Source: Clostridiales bacterium (lineage in GTDB: Bacteria; Bacillota; Clostridia; Lachnospirales; Lachnospiraceae). Taken from it: a stretch of DNA of 48,771 nt. The notes below the pieces were generated by a model, which was not told where the DNA came from, made no database searches, and saw nothing but the letters and a program-made list of their open reading frames with translations. Shown piece by piece: positions 8,131 through 14,804 of the stretch (position 1 is the first letter of the stretch; each line of letters starts with the position of its first letter). The stretch lies in assembly GCA_018374355.1 (NCBI GenBank), contig JAHAFI010000025.1, forward strand, positions 1 through 48,771, in the 5' to 3' direction. The position numbers and the translations under genes were made by a program.

Positions 8131-8159
8131 ATATAATATAAGGTGGAAGATACCGTCAA
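8131..8159 (-). promoter_or_regulatory. Putative nrdR promoter
   Basis: On the minus strand: TTGACG (8154-8159), with TATTAT at 15 bases or TTATAT at 17 bases downstream (8131-8138). Confidence 0.5.
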
Positions 8160-8212
8160 GAAAATTGTCTTTATCTCATATAATAATTTAAGTATGGGAA
8201 GGGATTTTTTGT

Positions 8213-8470
8213 ATGCGTGTCTTCGAGCTGAAACAGAAGGAAGTGATCAATGTCTGCAACTGCAGAAGTATGGGGTGTCCTGTGGATGTGGAATTTGACC
8301 CTTGTTCGGGGCAGATTACCGCCTTGATTGTTCCGGGACCCGGGAAGTTCTGCAGCTTTTTTGGGAGGGATAGTGAGTTTTGTATTCCTTGGAAATGTAT
8401 TCGGCAGATTGGGGAGGATATTATTTTGGTGGAGATTGATGAGGAGAGGTGTTTGAAGAAGTTTGGGTGA
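8213..8470 (+). CDS. YlmC/YmxH-family sporulation-associated protein
   Basis: An 85-residue PRC-barrel-like protein: MRVFELKQKEVINVCNCRSM, then GCPVDVEFDP, then ALIVPGPGKF...CIPWKCIRQIGEDIILVEI. This arrangement is the hallmark of the YlmC/YmxH family of endospore-forming Firmicutes, whose molecular role is not settled. The ribosome binding site GGAAGGGA lies nine bases upstream. Several Cys residues (15, 17, 22, 31) stand out for so small a protein. Confidence 0.88.
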   Translation: MRVFELKQKEVINVCNCRSMGCPVDVEFDPCSGQITALIVPGPGKFCSFFGRDSEFCIPWKCIRQIGEDIILVEIDEERCLKKFG

Positions 8471-8491
8471 AAAGTGGCTGGTATGGAGGGG

Positions 8492-8662
8492 GCGGAAGAG
8501 GCAGGAGAGTCCCGGGGCAAAGGCAGGCCGTTCCTCCTCAGCTAACTGCTAACTGCGACTAAGACGCTCAGGAATGCCTTCGCGCCTAAGTCTACGTAAG
8601 CAGTGGATCTTCGGACTCTCTTCCCCCATGCCTTTGCCCCGGGACTCTCCTGCCTCTTCCGC
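8492..8662. repeat. Perfect 34-bp inverted repeat with a structured 103-base centre
   Basis: The arm 8492-8525 (beginning GCGGAAGAGGCAGGAGAG) is repeated exactly in reverse complement at 8629-8662. The centre contains a weaker GACTAAGACGC/GCGCCTAAGTC stem. It starts 22 bases after the ylmC stop. It could terminate transcription or be a relic of a foldback element; no target-site duplication was seen. Confidence 0.85.
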
Positions 8663-8776
8663 TTCTCAGCCGATACGTTGTGGATGCGCCTGTTCAGCTT
8701 TTTGGGGTGCGCCTTGCGTGCTTGCTGTTGATTGGTTTTGCTGCTTGCTGACATAGTCAAAAACCCCGCTGCAGTC

Positions 8777-8829
8777 GCCAAATGAATATGCAAGCATATC
8801 CGCATGGCTCGTTGCCAGCGGAAATAATA
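8777..8829 (-). repeat. Dispersed hairpin repeat, copy 2
   Basis: Reverse-strand copy. The right stem reads CATATTC instead of CATATCC, which replaces a G-C pair by G-U and keeps the hairpin in RNA of the element strand. On the element strand it is followed directly by ACTGCAGCGGGGTTTTTGAC, the terminator-like tail seen in copy 1. Confidence 0.8.
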
Positions 8830-8915
8830 CTGAACCGCTCTGCAATCCGCCGTGACTTTATCCGGGAGCAACATTGGCTTCCGCCACAACAAGCTTCACC
8901 AACTCCCGTCTGCGA

Positions 8916-9115
8916 GGCGAATGTGCAAGTCCCCGGTGGGGGAGCGGTGAATGTTTTTGTGATTGCGACTACAGGCGGATGGTGGGCAGAAAATGTACGT
9001 CAGAGCCGGACATTTTTAATGTACGGAGCTGGCGTACATTTTCTGTCCACTGTCCGAATGTCGGAGTGAGAACAAAATATTCACCGCTCTCCCACCGGGG
9101 GCTTGCGCATTCGCC
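8916..9115 (+). repeat. Nested 200-base foldback (possible structured RNA)
   Basis: Outer arms 8916-8957 and 9074-9115 are 42 bases each with only four differences. An inner pair, 8984-8999 and 9033-9048 (16 bases), has one difference. All five differences give G-U pairs in a plus-strand transcript. A further small ACATT/AATGT hairpin sits in the centre. The right arm overlaps the -35 of the promoter at 9103. Confidence 0.7.
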
Positions 9116-9131
9116 ATCCTTCTGCTATAAT
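9103..9131 (+). promoter_or_regulatory. Sigma-A promoter of the queL-yhhQ operon
   Basis: TTGCGC (9103-9108), a 17-base spacer and TATAAT (9126-9131). Transcription should start near 9138, just before the riboswitch. Confidence 0.8.
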
Positions 9132-9150
9132 CACAACCGAACAAAATAAC

Positions 9151-9190
9151 AGACAGTTCGTAACCATCCTGTCTATAAACAAAACTAGGG
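9151..9190 (+). ncRNA. preQ1-I riboswitch
   Basis: The element shows the compact H-type pseudoknot layout of preQ1 class I aptamers: stem AGACAG/CTGTCT, a 12-base loop TTCGTAACCATC with the ligand-binding CC, and an A-rich tail ATAAACAAAACTAGGG whose end can pair with the loop. Its position between a sigma-A promoter and an intrinsic terminator, and upstream of queuosine-salvage genes, fits the known role of sensing the queuosine precursor preQ1. Identified by eye, not by covariance search. Confidence 0.9.
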
Positions 9191-9220
9191 ATTCCAACGT
9201 GAGTAACTCGCGCTATTTTT

Positions 9221-9245
9221 GATGGGCCCTTGGCCCATCTTTTTT
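9221..9245 (+). terminator. Riboswitch expression-platform terminator
   Basis: GATGGGCC and GGCCCATC pair perfectly around CTT and are followed by six T. AGGG at the end of the aptamer tail (9187-9190) can pair with CCCT (9227-9230) in the terminator, giving a plausible antiterminator switch: ligand bound, tail sequestered, terminator forms, genes off. Confidence 0.88.
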
Positions 9246-9291
9246 ATTCCCGCAGGCAACGAGCCATGCGGATATGCCTGCATATCCATTT
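9243..9291 (+). repeat. Dispersed hairpin repeat, copy 3
   Basis: This copy lies directly between the riboswitch terminator and the queL ribosome binding site, so it is part of the read-through mRNA leader. The loop is CCTG instead of CTTG. The stem is intact. Confidence 0.85.
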
Positions 9292-9325
9292 GACTTATGC
9301 GCGTGAATCCCGCGAAAGGAGCTTT

Positions 9326-10051
9326 ATGTCAGATTTAATACGCTACAGTACCATTCCGGACAAATTTCCCCGGGAGATCGTCCTTCTCAGAGGCAGCGGC
9401 TGTAAATGGAAAAAATGCAGCTTCTGCGACTATCATACCGACGCTTCCCCGGACAAGGACGCCAACTATGAATTGAACCGTCAGGTACTTTCCCTCGTCA
9501 CGGGAGAATTTCATCGGCTGGAGGCGATCAATTCCGGAAGCTTTCCTGAACTGGATGACAGAACTATGGAGGAACTTTTGAAGGTTTGTCTTGAGAAGGA
9601 AATCCGCCAGATTTCTTTTGAAAGCCATTGGATGTACCGGAAAAAGATTCCCGCCCTTCGGGAGTTTTTCGGAAGTCAAGGGATTTCCGTGTTTATGAAG
9701 ATTGGTGTGGAGACTTTTGATGTCCCTTACCGTGAAGATTTCCTGAAAAAGGGGATGGGGCCGGCTGCCCCGGAAGAGATTGCAGAATATTTTGATTCCA
9801 CCTGCCTGCTCTTTGGCTTGGAGGGGCAGACGCTGGAAAGTATGAAGGCGGATATTGAAACCGGACTCCGGTATTTTTCCAGAATCTGCATCAATATTAT
9901 GGTAGAAAATACTACTCCCATCAAACCTGATCCCAAGGTGATTCAGACCTTTTTAAATGAACTTTATCCACTGTATAGAAATGATGAACGGGTGGATATC
10001 CTGATTGACAACACAGATTTCGGCGTAGGAGGACAAGACGATGCCCAATGA
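9326..10051 (+). CDS. queL: Radical SAM enzyme, probable queuine lyase QueL
   Basis: A 241-residue radical SAM protein. The start at 9326 (MSDLIRYSTIPDKFPREIVL) follows GAAAGGAG; the upstream in-frame ATG at 9230 lies inside the terminator and repeat. The iron-sulfur cluster motif is GCKWKKCSFC, with CX4CX2C spacing instead of the usual CX3CX2C. In Clostridioides difficile a dedicated radical SAM subgroup, QueL, converts salvaged queuine to preQ1. Here the gene is controlled by a preQ1-I riboswitch and overlaps a YhhQ-type queuosine-precursor transporter gene by 11 bases, which strongly supports the same role. The context is as important as the sequence: without it only a radical SAM call would be safe. 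Confidence 0.8.
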   Translation: MSDLIRYSTIPDKFPREIVLLRGSGCKWKKCSFCDYHTDASPDKDANYELNRQVLSLVTGEFHRLEAINSGSFPELDDRTMEELLKVCLEKEIRQISFESHWMYRKKIPALREFFGSQGISVFMKIGVETFDVPYREDFLKKGMGPAAPEEIAEYFDSTCLLFGLEGQTLESMKADIETGLRYFSRICINIMVENTTPIKPDPKVIQTFLNELYPLYRNDERVDILIDNTDFGVGGQDDAQ

Positions 10052-10745
10052 GATTCTTTTAATTTTTTCTTTGTTCCTGTTGTTTGGCGGTGTGCTTTTT
10101 TTCTATTATATGTTTGGTAACGAGGGGCTTTACTGCTGGACCGTATTCGCCACCATCGCCGCCAATATTGAAGTTCTGATCGTGGTAAATGCCTTCGGCA
10201 TGGAACAGACTCTGGGAAATGTGATGTTTGCCAGCAGCTTTCTGGTGACGGATATTCTCAGTGAGGTTGCCGGAAAAAAGGAAGCCAGCCGGGCTGTAAA
10301 GCTGGGCATTCTGACTTCCGTATTCTTTATCCTTACTTCCCAGCTCTGGCTTCTTTTCACTCCGGCAGAAAGCGACTTTATCATGCCCAGTATTCAGGCG
10401 GTATTTTCCAATACTCCCCGGCTGATGCTTGCAAGTCTCCTTGTATACGCAATCTGCCAGCAGTTTGATGTATGGGCTTACCATAAATGGTGGGAGTTTA
10501 CTACGAAAAAATGCGGGGATTCCACACGTTTCCTGTGGCTCAGGAACAATGGCTCCACTCTGATTTCCCAGTTTCTGAATACGCTTTTATTTACTTTCGG
10601 AGCTTTTCTCGGTGTATACGATATGAAAGTCCTGATCAATATTGTGGTTTCCAGCTATGTGATCTACATCGTCACAAGTCTTTTGGATACTCCGTTTATC
10701 TATCTGGCCCGGCGGATCACCCCCCGGACTCAGGGACGAAGATAA
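10041..10745 (+). CDS. yhhQ: YhhQ-family queuosine precursor transporter
   Basis: A 234-residue membrane protein with about six hydrophobic segments. VNAFGMEQTLGNVMFASSFLVTDILSEVAGKKEA, QQFDVWAYHKWW and LRNNGSTLISQFLNT are signature stretches of the YhhQ (DUF165/VUT) family, which imports preQ0, preQ1 or queuine. Its start codon lies inside the last codons of queL, so the two are translationally coupled under the preQ1 riboswitch. It converges on sigG with a 16-base tail-to-tail overlap. Which precursor it moves is not visible; beside QueL, queuine is the natural guess. Confidence 0.92.
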   Translation: MPNEILLIFSLFLLFGGVLFFYYMFGNEGLYCWTVFATIAANIEVLIVVNAFGMEQTLGNVMFASSFLVTDILSEVAGKKEASRAVKLGILTSVFFILTSQLWLLFTPAESDFIMPSIQAVFSNTPRLMLASLLVYAICQQFDVWAYHKWWEFTTKKCGDSTRFLWLRNNGSTLISQFLNTLLFTFGAFLGVYDMKVLINIVVSSYVIYIVTSLLDTPFIYLARRITPRTQGRR

Positions 10746-11509
10746 TTCCTCATACTTTTCAGGGCATTCTTTTCCAGACGGCTGACTTGGGCTTGGGAAA
10801 TTCCGATTTCCCGGGCCACCTCCATCTGGGTCCGCCCCTCATAAAAGCGAAGCTTCACGATATGCCGTTCTCTCTCATTCAGTCGGTTCATCGCCTCCTG
10901 CAAAGCCAGATTTTCCACCCAGTTCTCTTCCTTATTTTTCTTATCGCTGACCTGATCCATCACATAAAGAGTATCCCCTCCCTCTGTATAAACCGGCTCA
11001 TACAGACTCATAGGGCTCTGGATAGCATCCAGCGCATAGACGATCTCCTCCTTATCAATCCCGATCTCCGATGCAATTTCCATAATGGTAGGTTCTTTTA
11101 AATTTTTCTTTACATAACTTTCTTTTGCGTAGATGGCTTTATAGGCAATATCACGAAGAGAACGGCTGACCCGGATCGCGTTATTATCCCGCAGATACCT
11201 TCGGATTTCCCCGATGATCATGGGAACCGCGTAGGTGGAAAACTTAACGTTTAACGTGGTGTCAAAATTATCAATAGCTTTCATCAGACCGATGCACCCT
11301 ATCTGGAACAGATCGTCCGGGTTTTCATTGCTGCTCCCAAAACGTTTGATCACACTGAGTACCAGCCTCAGGTTTCCCTTAATGTACCGTTCTCTGGCTT
11401 CCCTGTCCCCATTTTTTATTTTCTCAAAGAGCAATTCTTTTTCTTCATTTGTGAGTACGGGTAATTTTGCGGTATTCACACCGCAGATTTCTACCTTGTT
11501 AAGTGCCAT
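10730..11509 (-). CDS. sigG: Sporulation sigma factor SigG
   Basis: A 259-residue sigma-70 family factor with the N-terminus MALNKVEICGVNTAKLPVLTN, typical of sigma-G. Region 2 is clear (LRLVLSVIKRF...DDLFQIGCIGLMKAIDNFD...FSTYAVPMIIGEIRRYLRD) and region 4 ends with the helix-turn-helix ...EVAREIGISQAQVSRLEKNAL. Sigma-G directs late forespore transcription. In many spore-formers sigG lies directly after sigE; here fprA sits between them. The ribosome binding site is AGGAGGA. No textbook sigma-F/G promoter could be assigned upstream. Confidence 0.97.
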   Translation of the reverse strand: MALNKVEICGVNTAKLPVLTNEEKELLFEKIKNGDREARERYIKGNLRLVLSVIKRFGSSNENPDDLFQIGCIGLMKAIDNFDTTLNVKFSTYAVPMIIGEIRRYLRDNNAIRVSRSLRDIAYKAIYAKESYVKKNLKEPTIMEIASEIGIDKEEIVYALDAIQSPMSLYEPVYTEGGDTLYVMDQVSDKKNKEENWVENLALQEAMNRLNERERHIVKLRFYEGRTQMEVAREIGISQAQVSRLEKNALKSMRNYLRP

Positions 11510-11625
11510 AATAAGAATCCTCCTGAAATCTTAAAATTTGTTTATACTAGAATGATTCTCATATGCACTTTTATCTATTCACAGGATGGGAAAATTTAAA
11601 AAAGTTTTAGACCTTGACATTCACA

Positions 11626-11665
11626 AAACGGCGCTGCTTCACAGATGCTTTTCCATCTGTAAAAC
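11626..11665. terminator. Two-tier hairpin terminator after fprA
   Basis: AAACGGCGCTG pairs with CAGCGCCGTTT and encloses an ACAGATG/CATCTGT stem, 18 bases beyond the fprA stop on the minus strand. It isolates fprA from sigG. Confidence 0.8.
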
Positions 11666-11682
11666 AGCGCCGTTTCACGCTT

Positions 11683-12882
11683 TTATAAACTGTTTGCAAT
11701 AACTTCTGCAAGAGCCTCTATGGCTTCTGCCTGATTTTCCTTCACTGCAGAGCGGACAGTCACGCCCTCCTCCAACAGAGTGATATTCTTCATGTTAGAA
11801 AAGATTTCTTTCATCTGTTTTCCTGCAACCGGAGCCCATGTTCCGTTTTCCATTACGGCTACCGTTCTGTTCTGCAGGCTGTGTGCTTTCAGCTCGGAAA
11901 GCACAGTTTCCATCTTTGTAAAGATACCACCGTTATAGGTTGGAGATGCAAATACCAGATGGCTGCAGCGGAAAGCTTCTGATACAATCACAGACGGATC
12001 CGTCACGGAAACATCGTACATGGCAATATTTTTCACACCCTTATCCGCCAGTTTGGATGCCAGCAGTTCTGCCGCATTTTCTGTATTTCCGTAAATGGAA
12101 GCATAGGCAATCATCACTGCCTGATCTTCCGGTGTGTAGCTGCTCCATTTGTCGTATTTGTCGATAAACCATCCCAGATTTTCTCTCCATACCGGTCCAT
12201 GGAGAGGGCAGATCATTTTGATTTCCAGAGTGGCCGCCTTTTTCAGCAGATTCTGAACCTGAACGCCGTATTTTCCTACGATGTTCACAAAATATCTTCT
12301 GGCATCATCCAGCCAGTCTCTCTCAAAATTCACTTCATCTGCAAACAGATTTCCATTGATTGCGCCGAAGGTTCCGAATCCGTCTGCGGAAAACAGCACT
12401 TTGTCTGTCACATCATAAGCAACCATCGCTTCCGGCCAGTGTACCATAGGCGCCATCACAAAGGCAAAGGTATGTTTTCCGGTGCACAGGGTATCCATCT
12501 CCTTCACGATCACAGTTCTGGAATCCACATCAAAATCAAAGAACTGTTTCAGCATCGGAACTGTTTTTGCGTTGCATACAATCTTTACCTCCGGATATCT
12601 GCGAACCACCTCACTGACAACCGCGCAGTGATCCGGTTCCATATGGTTTACTACCATATAATCCAGTGTCCGTTCTCCCAGCACATGCTCCAGATTTTCA
12701 AAGAAACGTCCGCTGACGGAATGGTCTACCGTATCCAGCAAAACTGTTTTTTCATCCAGCAATACGTAAGAGTTGTAAGATACTCCTCTTGGAATAGGAT
12801 ATACATTTTCAAATAAAGCCAGTCTCCGGTCACTTCCACCGATCCAGTACAGATCGTCTGTCACTTTTTTTACACAGTACAT
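11683..12882 (-). CDS. fprA: Flavodiiron protein FprA (oxygen/NO reductase)
   Basis: A 399-residue A-type flavoprotein. The N-terminal metallo-beta-lactamase-like domain carries the diiron ligands H80, E82, D84 and H85 in HMEPDH, with further ligands in APMVHWPE, FSADGFGTFGA and CPLHGPVW. The C-terminal flavodoxin domain begins near residue 258 (MIAYASIYGNTENAAE) and contains SPTYNGG. Such enzymes reduce oxygen to water, or nitric oxide to nitrous oxide, and protect strict anaerobes. There is no fused rubredoxin, so electrons must come from separate carriers. It has its own promoter (12966-12994) and terminator, although it sits between sigE and sigG. Confidence 0.96.
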   Translation of the reverse strand: MYCVKKVTDDLYWIGGSDRRLALFENVYPIPRGVSYNSYVLLDEKTVLLDTVDHSVSGRFFENLEHVLGERTLDYMVVNHMEPDHCAVVSEVVRRYPEVKIVCNAKTVPMLKQFFDFDVDSRTVIVKEMDTLCTGKHTFAFVMAPMVHWPEAMVAYDVTDKVLFSADGFGTFGAINGNLFADEVNFERDWLDDARRYFVNIVGKYGVQVQNLLKKAATLEIKMICPLHGPVWRENLGWFIDKYDKWSSYTPEDQAVMIAYASIYGNTENAAELLASKLADKGVKNIAMYDVSVTDPSVIVSEAFRCSHLVFASPTYNGGIFTKMETVLSELKAHSLQNRTVAVMENGTWAPVAGKQMKEIFSNMKNITLLEEGVTVRSAVKENQAEAIEALAEVIANSL

Positions 12883-12912
12883 GTTGGTACCTTCCTTTCT
12901 TCTGCTTTCGTA

Positions 12913-12935
12913 TGTAACACTTCTGAACAGTTACA
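12913..12935 (-). promoter_or_regulatory. GTAACTGTTCAG motif hairpin in the fprA leader
   Basis: On the minus strand GTAACTGTTCAG (12934-12923) lies in a TGTAAC/GTTACA hairpin, about 25 bases after the predicted fprA transcription start and 41 bases before its start codon. The same 12 bases occur at 16661, 32757 (minus) and 46929. Confidence 0.5.
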
Positions 12936-12965
12936 GCGATTACTTCATCATTTTTTCACATAGCC

Positions 12966-12994
12966 ATTATAACTGTTCCCCTTCTTCTTGGCAA
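12966..12994 (-). promoter_or_regulatory. Sigma-A promoter of fprA
   Basis: On the minus strand: TTGCCA (12989-12994), a 17-base spacer, TATAAT (12966-12971). Transcription should start near 12959, giving a leader of about 77 bases. Confidence 0.8.
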
Positions 12995-13008
12995 GTTTTT
13001 TCCGTTTC

Positions 13009-13746
13009 TTATTCGTAACGGACAATTTCCTTTTTCAGCCGCCGCATGATTCTTTTTTCCAGTCTGGAAATATAGGACTGGGAAATGCCTAAAAGATCGG
13101 CAACCTCCTTCTGGGTCTTTTCCTCTCCGTCCGGCTGATTCAGTCCGAAGCGAAGGCAGATAATCGTCTGCTCCCGCTTGGTCAGCTTATTGATCGCTTT
13201 TCCCAAAAGAGTACATTCCACTTCATGTTCCAGATCTTTATAGATTACATCCTCGTCCGTTCCCAGAATATCCGACAACAGCAGTTCATTTCCATCCCAG
13301 TCCACATTCAGAGGCTCGTCGATAGATACCTCCATTTTAGTCTTGCTGTTTCTTCTCAGATACATCAGAATTTCATTTTCGATACACCGGGACGCATAAG
13401 TCGCCAGTTTGATTTTCTTTTCCGGGTTAAAGGTATTGATCGCCTTAATAAGTCCAATGGTTCCGATAGAAATCAAGTCCTCCATCCCCACACCGGTATT
13501 GTCGAATTTCTGCGCGATATAGACCACCAGACGCAGGTTGTGTTCGATCAGACTGGCCCGGGCCTCCTGATTATCCTCTCGGGACAGGCTCAAAATAACC
13601 TCTGCCTCCTCTTCCGGTGTGAGAGGGGCCGGAAGTACATCCGCGCCGCCGATATAATAAATTTCCCCCGGACGCTTCCAGACCATTCTGGAAAAACCGG
13701 GTGTCATACGCAAACGAAAGTGACTGGGTAATGCTGCTCGCATCAT
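13009..13746 (-). CDS. sigE: Sporulation sigma factor SigE (pro-form)
   Basis: A 245-residue mother-cell sigma factor made as an inactive precursor. The N-terminal pro-region includes the hydrophobic stretch after MTPGFSRMVWKRPGEIYYIGG, then PLTPEEEAEVI. Region 2 reads LRLVVYIAQKFDNTGVGMEDLISIGTIGLIKAINTF...LATYASRCIENEILMYLRR, and region 4 ends EVADLLGISQSYISRLEKRIM. The SD sequence AGGAGG overlaps the spoIIGA stop codon, so the sigma factor and its activating protease are co-translated. The protein is activated when SpoIIGA removes the pro-region. Confidence 0.97.
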   Translation of the reverse strand: MMRAALPSHFRLRMTPGFSRMVWKRPGEIYYIGGADVLPAPLTPEEEAEVILSLSREDNQEARASLIEHNLRLVVYIAQKFDNTGVGMEDLISIGTIGLIKAINTFNPEKKIKLATYASRCIENEILMYLRRNSKTKMEVSIDEPLNVDWDGNELLLSDILGTDEDVIYKDLEHEVECTLLGKAINKLTKREQTIICLRFGLNQPDGEEKTQKEVADLLGISQSYISRLEKRIMRRLKKEIVRYE

Positions 13747-13757
13747 AAGAACTCCTC

Positions 13758-14606
13758 CTAACTGTCTATTAAATTGGGATGCAATATCATCTGATAGTCC
13801 CCCAAAAAGGAACTATTTTCCCTTGAAAAAGCGATTACCGGACGGGTAATCACCTTATGTATCTCCCGGCCCTCCATACACAGATAATCCAGTGTCACAG
13901 CCAAAGCAATTCCCCGGGCGCGCCCAAGGCTGGTAAAGGGAAGAAAATGAGGATTCAGATTTCCAAAGTCCCCTTTGCTGATTTTCCCTTCCCAGAAATC
14001 TTCCAACTGCTTTCTGGTTTCTTCCGGCAGGAGTCCGTCCAGCATCTGTATCGTCCCCACACTGACCGGCTTACCGCTGGCCGGATCCGTCAGGCTGTTT
14101 CCCGTATCCAAAAGCGCCGTTCCTTCTTTACACTTTCCGTCTGCATACAGAAGGATTCTGTACGTCTGCTTTTCCCTCTTTTCTCCGCGTATATACGCCC
14201 GAAGTCCAACAGTCAGAATAAGCTGGCTCACTGCCGCTGTGGCAAGAAATATGCAGATCCCCTCTGTGCCTGTAAATGTCTTCAAAAGCTGCATCATCCC
14301 TCCCAGCAGGAAGGCTGCAGCGTAAAGCAGAAACACACCTTTTATCAGAACCCGGATTTTTTTCAGATTACATCCAAACCTTACCATGATCGTATTGATA
14401 ATTACGTGAACCAGTATCGTATTCAGGAACCGGTTTCCCGGGAAAATCACGGGAATACAGGCGCCTGCTGCGCCCGCCAGCGCTCCCAGAAGACTTCTCC
14501 CCGGTGTGGCAGAGCCGTGGAGCAGCCGATTGACCAGCCGAAGGAGGAAGTAATCCATCGTTCCGTTCAGGACAAAAAAAACGTCCAGATAAACTTCATA
14601 GTACAC
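13758..14606 (-). CDS. spoIIGA: Sigma-E processing peptidase SpoIIGA
   Basis: A 282-residue membrane protease. The GTG at 14606 is chosen because the family starts (M)YYEVYLDVFF and GGGGGTG lies a few bases upstream; the in-frame ATG seven codons earlier has no such support. The N-terminal half has about five membrane segments. The C-terminal cytosolic half has the aspartic-protease motif ALLDTGNSL, with catalytic D167 in this numbering. At the division septum SpoIIGA, stimulated by SpoIIR, cleaves pro-sigma-E. It is the first gene of the spoIIG operon and has a Spo0A-type promoter. Confidence 0.95.
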   Translation of the reverse strand: MYYEVYLDVFFVLNGTMDYFLLRLVNRLLHGSATPGRSLLGALAGAAGACIPVIFPGNRFLNTILVHVIINTIMVRFGCNLKKIRVLIKGVFLLYAAAFLLGGMMQLLKTFTGTEGICIFLATAAVSQLILTVGLRAYIRGEKREKQTYRILLYADGKCKEGTALLDTGNSLTDPASGKPVSVGTIQMLDGLLPEETRKQLEDFWEGKISKGDFGNLNPHFLPFTSLGRARGIALAVTLDYLCMEGREIHKVITRPVIAFSRENSSFLGDYQMILHPNLIDS

Positions 14607-14654
14607 AAAACACCCCCGATCCCTCATGAATACTTACTGGAATAAGCAAGTATC

Positions 14655-14720
14655 ATTATATGGGATTGGGGGTGTTAATTTTGTCAAAACCGGTGTGTCG
14701 GAATCTGGATTCTATCGACA
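14655..14720 (-). promoter_or_regulatory. spoIIG-type long-spacer promoter with Spo0A boxes
   Basis: On the minus strand a perfect TTGACA (14682-14687) and a perfect TATAAT (14655-14660) are separated by 21 bases, far more than the usual 17. The B. subtilis spoIIG promoter has the same defect (a 22-base spacer) and works only with phosphorylated Spo0A. Sequences one base off the 0A box TGTCGAA occur at the -35 (TGTCAAA, 14682-14688), at 14696-14702 (TGTCGGA) and at 14714-14720 (TGTCGAT, minus). Confidence 0.75.
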
Positions 14721-14804
14721 GCGGTTACCCTTCTTCTCAGTTTTTATGTAAAGTTCTCTCTTTCTCACGTTTCTTTTCCGGTAAACCCGGTTTTTCCCGA
14801 AAAA

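Larger units (their letters stand above)
8471..9325. other. Non-coding region with foldbacks, repeats and a riboswitch
   Basis: This 855-base gap has no supported gene. It holds a 34-base perfect inverted repeat (8492-8662), two copies of the dispersed repeat (8777-8829 and 9243-9291), a 200-base nested foldback (8916-9115), a sigma-A promoter (9103-9131), a preQ1-I riboswitch (9151-9190) and its terminator (9221-9245). Confidence 0.8.

Noticed and set aside
8115..8140. NrdR box in front of nrdR
   Set aside because: The ACACTAATATAATAT stretch only loosely resembles the box, and a second partner site is missing.
8542..8892. A 116-codon minus-strand gene in the foldback region
   Set aside because: It crosses one arm of a perfect inverted repeat and a repeat copy, and has no ribosome binding site.
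11510..11600. Sigma-F/G promoter for sigG
   Set aside because: GCATA and CATTCTA sequences are present, but their spacing does not fit the consensus.
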